Shown here piece by piece: positions 1 through 5,417 of a stretch of DNA of 5,417 bases; the first letter of the stretch is position 1; each line of letters opens with the position of its first letter. Source of the DNA: CADAWZ01 sp045114665. Lineage in GTDB: Bacteria > Vulcanimicrobiota > CADAWZ01. The position numbers were made by a program, and so were the translations under genes. The stretch is from positions 1 through 5,417 of the forward strand of contig JBGUKW010000031.1 in NCBI GenBank assembly GCA_045114665.1. The letters are read 5' to 3'. The notes beneath the pieces were generated by a model. The model made no database searches. It saw only the letters and a list, made by a program, of their open reading frames with translations, and had not been told where the DNA came from.

Positions 1-1
1 G

Positions 2-30
2 AAAAAATACTGGAACACATCAGTTTTTTT
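2..30 (+). terminator. Weak terminator-like hairpin at left edge
   Basis: ACTG (9-12) pairs with CAGT (21-24) around an 8-base loop, followed directly by a run of seven T (24-30). An A-run at 2-7 could extend the pairing with the T-run, which would also allow function in the opposite direction. The GC core is only four pairs, so this is a weak candidate. If real, it would end a gene lying to the left of the window. Confidence 0.25.
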
Positions 31-102
31 CATAGTAGATATAATAAAAAAGCTCCTAATTTGCATAAAAAACTGTCTAAGTGAGTGTATTATATCCAAA
101 AA

Positions 103-182
103 TTGGCGTAACCGTAAATAATTAAATATGTGAAATTAGAGTTTACCCCTATAAAAATAAGGAATAGTCCGAATTTGGCGTA
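103..182 (+). repeat. Two direct copies of TTGGCGTA upstream of lptD
   Basis: The octamer TTGGCGTA occurs at 103-110 and 175-182, spaced 72 bases start to start. Each copy is preceded by TCC four or five bases earlier, so each sits at the edge of a CC-A/T-GG near-palindrome; the first is CCAA-AAA-TTGG (96-106). The octamer is relatively GC-rich against its AT-rich surroundings. It could be a pair of operator sites, remnants of a mobile-element end, or coincidence. I do not recognise it as the site of a known regulator. Confidence 0.35.
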
Positions 183-321
183 CAAAAATCTTTGTCACTT
201 TCCTAAGCTTGTAGAGATGTAGGGAAAGCTGTTCGTGTGTAATATGAAATATAGGAAAAAACGCTATCTATAAAGCAAGAAACTTGTTACCAAGTAGTTC
301 ATGTTGAGGCAATTTATTTAT

Positions 322-326
322 AAGGT
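322..326 (+). promoter_or_regulatory. Ribosome binding site of lptD
   Basis: AAGGT lies five bases before the ATG at 332 and is the best purine-rich match in the leader. It supports that start, which is followed at once by a signal peptide. An out-of-frame ATG at 301 has no comparable site. Confidence 0.6.
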
Positions 327-331
327 AAAAG

Positions 332-2875
332 ATGAATAAAGTAAAAATAGCTTTAATATCAATAATAATAGTGATGTCAACGCATTTAACAGCATTGGCA
401 GATAATACCTCATTGCCCAATTCAGAAAAAATAAGAAATCCTTTTGCTATTCCTACATATATAACAGATAAGATAAAAGATGAATATAGATATGAAGAGA
501 TAAAATTTATTCCTCGTGATCCATTTTCTATCAATCAACTAAAAGAGCCAGAAAAAAAAGATAAAAAAATTTCAAATACAGAACGCTATTTTAAAAGTTT
601 AAAAGACAAATATAATCTAAATATCATACCCAATAGAGACTCTTCTGTATTGTCATTATTTACGAAAGATGATGAAACTACTCAAAAATTAATAGACTCT
701 TCTGGAAATGTCTATGTTTTTGACAAAGAAGAAAGTAAAATAATGATACAAGATGAAAAAGAAGAGGAAATTGTTGAAGAAGATGTCAATGAGACTGAGG
801 AAAAAGTAAATATAAAAAAAATCGATATAGATGAACTGCACAGATGTTCTGCAGCAGACTTAGAAGAATTGGAAAACGAAAATCGTCCCAGTGTTGAAGC
901 AGGTTCAAAAGCAAGAATAACAGCTGACCAATTCGATTATAAAGACGGAAAAGCCTGTGCAACTGGAAATGCTGAAATTATTTTCAGAGGAATGAGAATA
1001 AAAGCAGATCAAATAATATATGATGAAAAAAACAATAAATTAGAAGCTATCGGACATGTTGATATTTCACAAAAAAACAGCAGATTGATAGCAGAACATG
1101 GCACTTACGATATGGAAACAGGTATTTCCGAAATATTCAATGGCTATGGTTATACTGATGAAGTTGAAAAAGGCGATCAAAAAATAAATGGCAAGATATA
1201 TTTTTGGGGAGAACATATTGTAAAAGAAGAAGATAAAACTACATTGACAAATGCAATAGTTACAACTTGTGATGAGCCAGAGCCCAATTATCACTATCAT
1301 ATAAGATGTAAAGAAGCAGAAATATATCCTGGTAAAAAATTAATAGCACATCATTCAAAACTTAAAGTTAAAAATAGAACACTTTTAAATTACCAAAGAC
1401 TTGTTTTGTCATTAAATAAAAAGAATCAAAGTCTAATACCAACAATAGGAAGGAATGAAGATGATGGTTGGTATATTAAAAAAGATTTTGATTTCAGCAT
1501 CTTTAATAATCCAGCAATAGGAACCCTTGAACTATATGAAAAAACTGGAATTGCCTATGGTTTAAAATATCCCTATTCCCTAAATAATGGAAAAATATTT
1601 GGGTTAATGGAATATTATAATTTATCTCCTAATAAAAGTGCTATAATAACTGAAGATTTAACTAATGAACAAAAAAAGAGAGAAATAGGTAAAAAAGAAT
1701 TCAAAAATGAAATTAGATATGAAATAGGTGATGGATTCTACACTGGACTAAATATAGGTTCTTACGACTATAGATATCCAGATGAAAAAAGTAGTAACTG
1801 GAATAACTATTATTTCTATTTTGGTCGAAGTTCTAAAAAAGAAAAATATAGATTTTCACAGACATTGACAGATTACAATACATATAGCTATCAAACACGA
1901 GCTTTTGACTATGGAAGATATTTGGGCAATGGCTGGACAGCAAAATTGGGAGTCTATAACAGTGGAAGAAGCAATTCAGAGGCTATATGGCGTTATTATG
2001 CTGATTTGAATTATTCAAATAATTTTGTAGACGCAACTTTATCATACTTGACATCAACAAACAAAAACATATATCATCTAAATAAAGAACCTGAATTAAA
2101 TTTTAGGTCAAAAAATATGTATTTAGGAAGTATTCCCATAAATGCAGGAATGACAATTGGTAGTTACACAGAAGAACCAACCAATATAAAAATGACAAAA
2201 GAAAAATTTTATATTGGAGTAGCTCCAACAGAATTTGATTTTGGAAAATATGGTGATCTACAAGTAGCAGGTGGATATTATCAGATATTATGTGAAGATG
2301 GTAGCCAAAAATATGCACTTTCTGGTATGTCTAATTATACATATAATCTAAACGATCACATAAATCTAAAAGCTGGATATTTTTTCCAAACTCCAAAAGG
2401 ATATTCTCCATTTGTAGAAGATTATATTAACTCATATAGTTTGATAACAGCAGGAGCTGAAATATATAATGATGACAAGTGGAAATTTACTATTGCAGGA
2501 GGATATGACTATCTATATAACTCAAAAACAAGTATTATAAGCACACTTGCACTACACCCAAACGAAAATTTAGATTTAAAATTTGGAACTCACTACAATA
2601 TAGAACAACACAATTTTCCTAATTTTACAACAGAAGTTAAATGGAATTTGGGAGATGGGCTTTCTGTAGAAAACTGGACATTATATGACACAGTAAATAG
2701 CAAATTGACATATTTTAATGTTGGTCTTTCAAAGGAAACCCATGATTTTGTAACAAAATTATTGTATAGACATCAACAAAAAGACTTATGGCTTGAATTT
2801 TATTTAAAAGCATTTCCTGAAAATCCAACTTATATAACTCCAAATACTAATGAAATAATAAGTCCTAGAAGGTAA
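332..2875 (+). CDS. lptD: LPS-assembly outer membrane protein LptD (OstA family)
   Basis: Outer-membrane beta-barrel that, in the known family, receives lipopolysaccharide from the periplasmic Lpt bridge and inserts it into the outer leaflet. The 847 residues begin with a signal peptide (basic start, hydrophobic core 6-16, likely cleavage after ALA at 21-23). Residues 24-190 are hydrophilic, with a Glu-rich run near 141-158. The OstA-type repeat fold follows: the stretch from about 190 to 250 has the typical A-x-G pattern (210-212), an R-I-K-A-D-x-I-x-Y motif (222-230) and a G-H-V close (241-243). The region around 310-360 matches the junction to the barrel (TTCD at 311-314). The remainder alternates polar and aromatic residues, as a barrel does, to about residue 833. 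Cysteines are at 172, 209, 313, 326 and 654 only, so the adjacent C-terminal pair of proteobacterial LptD is missing. E. coli LptD is about 784 residues. The family is confident; LPS transport itself is inferred. Confidence 0.88.
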   Translation: MNKVKIALISIIIVMSTHLTALADNTSLPNSEKIRNPFAIPTYITDKIKDEYRYEEIKFIPRDPFSINQLKEPEKKDKKISNTERYFKSLKDKYNLNIIPNRDSSVLSLFTKDDETTQKLIDSSGNVYVFDKEESKIMIQDEKEEEIVEEDVNETEEKVNIKKIDIDELHRCSAADLEELENENRPSVEAGSKARITADQFDYKDGKACATGNAEIIFRGMRIKADQIIYDEKNNKLEAIGHVDISQKNSRLIAEHGTYDMETGISEIFNGYGYTDEVEKGDQKINGKIYFWGEHIVKEEDKTTLTNAIVTTCDEPEPNYHYHIRCKEAEIYPGKKLIAHHSKLKVKNRTLLNYQRLVLSLNKKNQSLIPTIGRNEDDGWYIKKDFDFSIFNNPAIGTLELYEKTGIAYGLKYPYSLNNGKIFGLMEYYNLSPNKSAIITEDLTNEQKKREIGKKEFKNEIRYEIGDGFYTGLNIGSYDYRYPDEKSSNWNNYYFYFGRSSKKEKYRFSQTLTDYNTYSYQTRAFDYGRYLGNGWTAKLGVYNSGRSNSEAIWRYYADLNYSNNFVDATLSYLTSTNKNIYHLNKEPELNFRSKNMYLGSIPINAGMTIGSYTEEPTNIKMTKEKFYIGVAPTEFDFGKYGDLQVAGGYYQILCEDGSQKYALSGMSNYTYNLNDHINLKAGYFFQTPKGYSPFVEDYINSYSLITAGAEIYNDDKWKFTIAGGYDYLYNSKTSIISTLALHPNENLDLKFGTHYNIEQHNFPNFTTEVKWNLGDGLSVENWTLYDTVNSKLTYFNVGLSKETHDFVTKLLYRHQQKDLWLEFYLKAFPENPTYITPNTNEIISPRR

Positions 2876-2912
2876 AAAAAAACTCTGCTTAATATTTAAA
2901 ATTAAGCAGAGT
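2874..2912 (-). terminator. Intrinsic terminator of the minus-strand lipoprotein gene
   Basis: A perfect 12-bp stem (2882-2893 with 2901-2912, ACTCTGCTTAAT and its complement) encloses a 7-base loop. Nine A at 2874-2882 on the plus strand become a T-run directly after the hairpin on the minus strand, giving a textbook intrinsic terminator. It begins 19 bases after the lipoprotein stop codon. The T-run overlaps the last two bases of the lptD stop codon. In the plus direction the hairpin is followed by ATATACCTAAAA, with no T-run, so it is a poor terminator for lptD. Confidence 0.9.
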
Positions 2913-2931
2913 ATATACCTAAAAAATAATA

Positions 2932-3717
2932 TTAAAAAACTTCGACACTGTAACTCATTATATCTGCATTTTCATTAGGAGTGTTACTTGGAATATTTGA
3001 TTCATAATAATCATAAAGACTATCAGATGGATAGCCAGAAGGAATAGATGAAGAGACAACTCCTTTATTAGGATTGACCATAAATGAATAATGAGTAGAT
3101 GAAGAAAGGTCTGGTCCAAGTGTATCTATAAACTTTCCAACTTCTTTTTCTGCTGTAGTTACCAAAACTTGTGTTGTGAAAGAATTACCTTGTATTTGAT
3201 TTTTGAAAACAGAACTTTCTTTTAAAGGAAATGTTACAAAAACAGTTGTTTTATCTGAAGAATAAGATACATAATTATTTAAATCTGTTATAATAGTCAA
3301 AAGTCTATCAGCAGCATTTAATCTATGATACCAATGATATTGAGGAGCATCGAGTGACTCAGGATTACAAATCCTAATAACATCAGTATAAGTACCTATA
3401 TCATCAACTTGAATAGGTTGTGCTTCAGTATTTAACAAAATACAATAATATAGAGAGCCTTTAACCTCTCCTGGTACTGTAATTTTAAACCTTATATATT
3501 TAGGACCATTTTCAGATTCGGAATCCGAATTTGAAGAATTAGATTCAGAGCTTGACTCAGAACCAGAGTTTGATTCTTCAGAATTATTTGTGGCACTATA
3601 AGCATTATATGGAATATATCCAGCAGAACCACTATCTGAAGAGCTTGAATCACTTGCACAAGATGCCAAAAAAAATATAATAAACATTAAAAATAGGTGT
3701 ATAATTTTATTATTCAT
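2932..3717 (-). CDS. Serine-rich-tethered lipoprotein of unknown function
   Basis: I do not recognise this 261-residue protein. It starts with a lipoprotein signal peptide: Lys at 4, hydrophobic core 8-17, lipobox L17-A18-S19-C20. It should therefore be exported, lipidated on Cys20 and anchored in a membrane. Ala, Ser and Asp follow the cysteine. Residues 22-68 are a low-complexity tether of about 45% Ser, the rest mostly Asp, Glu, Asn and Gly. From about residue 73 there is a compact, probably beta-rich domain with two more cysteines (92, 117), a YY pair (90-91), the cluster Y127-H128-W129-Y130-H131-R132, and many Tyr and Ser near the end. I chose the start at 3717 because a ribosome binding site precedes it and the signal peptide then has normal form; an in-frame ATG at 3759 would add 14 hydrophobic residues and overlap lnt. 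It is convergent with lptD and divergent from lnt. Confidence 0.85.
   Translation of the reverse strand: MNNKIIHLFLMFIIFFLASCASDSSSSDSGSAGYIPYNAYSATNNSEESNSGSESSSESNSSNSDSESENGPKYIRFKITVPGEVKGSLYYCILLNTEAQPIQVDDIGTYTDVIRICNPESLDAPQYHWYHRLNAADRLLTIITDLNNYVSYSSDKTTVFVTFPLKESSVFKNQIQGNSFTTQVLVTTAEKEVGKFIDTLGPDLSSSTHYSFMVNPNKGVVSSSIPSGYPSDSLYDYYESNIPSNTPNENADIMSYSVEVF
3654..3705 (+). promoter_or_regulatory. Candidate lnt promoter inside the lipoprotein gene
   Basis: Because only 25 bp separate the divergent start codons, any lnt promoter close to the gene must overlap the start of the lipoprotein gene. TTGCAC (3654-3659) and a perfect TATAAT (3676-3681) are 16 bases apart. A second TATAAT at 3700-3705 lacks a good -35 box but would also give a short leader. 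Such boxes are frequent in AT-rich DNA, so this is a weak prediction. Confidence 0.25.
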
Positions 3718-3725
3718 AATAAATA

Positions 3726-3732
3726 TCCCTCT
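3726..3732 (-). promoter_or_regulatory. Ribosome binding site that sets the lipoprotein start
   Basis: On the minus strand AGAGGGA precedes the ATG at 3717 by eight bases. It is the only strong purine-rich site near this gene and argues for that start over the upstream in-frame ATG at 3759. It sits inside the 25-bp spacer, just in front of the lnt start codon on the other strand. Confidence 0.75.
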
Positions 3733-3742
3733 AATAAAAAAA

Positions 3743-5359
3743 ATGACAAATAATATCAAAAATAATAATTTAAATTTACTTATAAAAATTTTTCTTGCTG
3801 TATTGGCTGGATTCCTCCTTGTATATTCACTGCCAAATCATAATTTAAATTTTAATTTAGGTTTTCTTGCATGGTTTGGAATAACACTGTTAATATTAAA
3901 TATTCGTTTAGCCAATTCTAAAAAAGAAAGTTTTTGCATTACAATTATAACTAGTATATTATACTATTCGACAATATACCTTTGGACAAATAGATTCGGA
4001 GTTTATGTTTGGATACTTGCAAGCATTTTTTTTGGTTCTCTTATGGGATTATGGGGAATTGCTGTCTATATATTCGAAAAAAATCAACCAAAAAATATAT
4101 GTGTATTCTTAATTCCAACTTCACTTGTAATATTCGAACATTTAAAAACATTTGGAATTTTAGGAACAAATTGGGGAAGTCTCTCTTATTTACAATATAA
4201 AGATTTATATTTGATCCAAATAGCTGGACTTTTAGGAATGTACTCAATTACATTTATAATGGCATTATTTGGATATTTTATATCTGAAATAATAATAAAT
4301 TACAAAAAAACACCAATACTTGAAACCTGTAAAAAATACATATTTATTCCAATTTTGATTATATGTGTCTATATCTATGGTTTTTTATCGATAAATTTAG
4401 ATAAATCAAACCACAAAAATGATATAAAAACAATAAAAGTTGCACTTTTACAACCTTCTTTTGACATGCTTATAAAAAAAGATTCGTCAAAAACTTATAT
4501 GATGACAAAAACACTTTATGAAATGACAAAAAAAATTGTAGAAAACGATAGAGACACAGATTTAATAGTATGGCCAGAATCATCTCTTCCAGGTCTAAAT
4601 AATAATCCTTATGTGACTGGTTTTATGGAAAATCTTGCAAAAGAAACAGCTACAAGTATAATATATGGTGTCATAAGTATTGACGAAGAAAACAAAAAAC
4701 ACAATAGTGCTTTATATTATAATAATAAAGGCGAATTTCAAGGCTTGTGTTCAAAAAAACATTTAGTACCTTTTGGAGAATATGTTCCTATTTCAAATAA
4801 ATTGAGAAAAGTTCACCCATTACTCAGTTTAGTTCCAGAATATGAACCAGGTGATCCTGAAACAGATAAGGGAGTATTTGAAATAAATGGAACTAAATTT
4901 GGAATAATAGTATGTTTTGACTCCAATTTTCAACATTATGTAAAAGAATCTGTAAAAAATGGAGCAAACTTTGTAACTATAATAACAAATGATGGTTGGT
5001 TTGAAAATTATGATGCAATAGAAGACCACATAAGTTGGAATGTTATAAGAGCAGTTGAAAACAAAGTGCCAATATTACAATCTGCAAATACAGGAATAAG
5101 TGCTGTAATAGATAAATATGGAAGGGTTACAAAAAGAATTGGAGTATTTCAGAGAGGATATATTTCTGATGATATAAAAATAACAAAATCAGGAAGTTTA
5201 TATACAAAGATAGGTAACATCTTTACATATCTATCATATCTATTTTTATTATTATGTATTGCTAATATCATAAACAAGAAAAAATATATGTTCAAAAATA
5301 TTCCATGTGTAAGTTTCTTTCACAAATTTAACAAAAATAAAGAAAACAAAGAAAATTAA
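3743..5359 (+). CDS. lnt: Apolipoprotein N-acyltransferase Lnt
   Basis: Integral inner-membrane enzyme that, in the known family, moves an acyl chain from a phospholipid to the free amino group of the lipidated N-terminal cysteine, the last step of lipoprotein maturation. The 538 residues contain about seven hydrophobic segments (near 12-30, 37-56, 63-80, 86-110, 119-134, 154-182, 198-216), a nitrilase-like domain from about 230 to 480, and a final membrane segment (489-511) with a basic tail. The Glu-Lys-Cys triad is visible: E279 in WPES, K338 in KKHLVPFGE, C391 in IIVCFD. E346 matches E. coli E343, and SANTGISAVID (447-457) is typical. By my hand alignment, E. coli W237, Y388 and E389 correspond to K246, F392 and D393. 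The length is close to E. coli Lnt (about 512). No Shine-Dalgarno sequence precedes the ATG, only an A-run, but no better in-frame start exists before the first membrane segment. It is probably cotranscribed with the gene at 5375. Confidence 0.93.
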   Translation: MTNNIKNNNLNLLIKIFLAVLAGFLLVYSLPNHNLNFNLGFLAWFGITLLILNIRLANSKKESFCITIITSILYYSTIYLWTNRFGVYVWILASIFFGSLMGLWGIAVYIFEKNQPKNICVFLIPTSLVIFEHLKTFGILGTNWGSLSYLQYKDLYLIQIAGLLGMYSITFIMALFGYFISEIIINYKKTPILETCKKYIFIPILIICVYIYGFLSINLDKSNHKNDIKTIKVALLQPSFDMLIKKDSSKTYMMTKTLYEMTKKIVENDRDTDLIVWPESSLPGLNNNPYVTGFMENLAKETATSIIYGVISIDEENKKHNSALYYNNKGEFQGLCSKKHLVPFGEYVPISNKLRKVHPLLSLVPEYEPGDPETDKGVFEINGTKFGIIVCFDSNFQHYVKESVKNGANFVTIITNDGWFENYDAIEDHISWNVIRAVENKVPILQSANTGISAVIDKYGRVTKRIGVFQRGYISDDIKITKSGSLYTKIGNIFTYLSYLFLLLCIANIINKKKYMFKNIPCVSFFHKFNKNKENKEN

Positions 5360-5364
5360 CTTTT

Positions 5365-5369
5365 GAGGA
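5365..5369 (+). promoter_or_regulatory. Ribosome binding site of the gene starting at 5375
   Basis: GAGGA lies five bases before the ATG at 5375 and is the clearest plus-strand ribosome binding site in the window. It is the main reason to call the truncated gene that follows. Confidence 0.65.
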
Positions 5370-5374
5370 CATAC

Positions 5375-5417
5375 ATGAAAAATTTTATAAATATAATAAT
5401 AATTTCAAGTATAATTT
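5375..5417 (+). CDS. Start of a gene cut by the window edge, hydrophobic N-terminus
   Basis: Only 14 codons are present (MKNFINIIIISSII). The ATG has a good ribosome binding site, the frame is open to the edge, and it lies 15 bases after the lnt stop codon with no terminator between, so it is probably in the same transcript as lnt. A Lys followed by an isoleucine-rich run suggests a signal peptide or first membrane segment. The product cannot be named from so little sequence. Confidence 0.65.
   Translation, partial: MKNFINIIIISSII

Larger units (their letters stand above)
1..331. other. Non-coding region upstream of lptD
   Basis: I find no gene I can support here. Two plus-strand frames stay open from the left edge, to a TGA at 82-84 and a TAA at 119-121. 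Both are short enough to arise by chance, and neither peptide is recognisable, so a 3' gene end is possible but unproven. The stretch contains a terminator-like hairpin at 2-30, two copies of TTGGCGTA (103-110 and 175-182), an imperfect stem CTTTCC/GGAAAG (198-203 with 223-228), and a small hairpin ACTTG-TTAC-CAAGT (282-295) about 36 bases before the lptD start. The lptD promoter presumably lies here. There is a perfect TATAAT at 40-45, but without a good -35 box, and AT-rich DNA offers many such matches, so I do not assign one. Confidence 0.6.

Noticed and set aside
1..84. Open frame from the left edge to a TGA, as a possible 3' end of an upstream gene
   Set aside because: It has only 27 codons, an equally open second frame exists to 121, the peptide is unrecognisable, and a terminator-like hairpin lies within it. 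It cannot be told from chance without sequence to the left.
161..180. GGAATAGTCC resembles the conserved 5' GAGGAAAGTCC segment of RNase P RNA
   Set aside because: The match is short and imperfect, and I see none of the other conserved RNase P RNA blocks or the long pairings nearby.
268..534. Minus-strand open frame overlapping the start of lptD
   Set aside because: It is antisense to the lptD signal peptide and N-terminal segment, and its composition follows from the coding strand. I see no recognisable product.
1067..2318. Minus-strand open frames of about 70 codons inside lptD
   Set aside because: They are antisense to a well-supported gene, and their Ile/Phe/Leu-rich products mirror its Lys/Asn/Glu codons. 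No independent evidence supports them.
3718..3759. Upstream in-frame ATG for the lipoprotein at 3759
   Set aside because: It has no ribosome binding site, adds 14 hydrophobic residues ahead of a normal lipoprotein signal peptide, and would overlap the start of lnt. The ATG at 3717 has a well-spaced AGAGGGA.
4009..5029. Small open frames on both strands inside lnt
   Set aside because: They overlap confidently assigned Lnt coding sequence in other frames and have no recognisable motif.
1..5417. CRISPR array, tRNA, rRNA or complete insertion sequence
   Set aside because: I found no regularly spaced repeat array, no cloverleaf-like pattern, and no transposase gene with inverted ends on reading the window.

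Overview
This is an AT-rich window (roughly 30% GC by eye) from a Gram-negative (diderm) bacterium. Two complete genes belong to outer-membrane biogenesis families: an LptD/OstA-type LPS-assembly protein and apolipoprotein N-acyltransferase (Lnt). The third complete gene encodes a lipoprotein. The taxon cannot be fixed from the sequence. Low GC, Ile/Lys/Asn-rich proteins and a divergent LptD would fit an uncultured gut lineage such as the Gastranaerophilales (non-photosynthetic Cyanobacteria), but other AT-rich diderms are equally possible; this is a guess.

Layout. Positions 1-331 carry no convincing gene: there is a weak terminator-like hairpin at the left edge, two copies of the octamer TTGGCGTA, small hairpins and the ribosome binding site of the next gene. 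Positions 332-2875 (+) encode LptD, with an unusually long hydrophilic segment before its OstA domain. A strong 12-bp hairpin follows at 2882-2912; its T-tract lies only on the minus-strand side, so it terminates the convergent gene rather than lptD. Positions 2932-3717 (-) encode a serine-rich-tethered lipoprotein of unrecognised family. Only 25 bp separate its start from the divergent lnt gene (3743-5359, +). Fifteen bp after lnt, a new gene with a good ribosome binding site begins and runs off the window; its first residues are hydrophobic, so it is probably a secreted or membrane protein made from the lnt transcript.

How the genes fit together: Lnt adds the third acyl chain to lipoproteins in the inner membrane, the minus-strand gene encodes a protein of the kind Lnt acts on, and LptD inserts LPS into the outer leaflet of the outer membrane. 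The common theme is the cell envelope, but a functional link between the lipoprotein and either neighbour is only inferred from position. No RNA gene, CRISPR array, complete mobile element or clearly new multi-gene system was found. The most notable points are the substitutions in Lnt at positions reported as essential in E. coli, the LptD N-terminal extension, and the unassigned lipoprotein.
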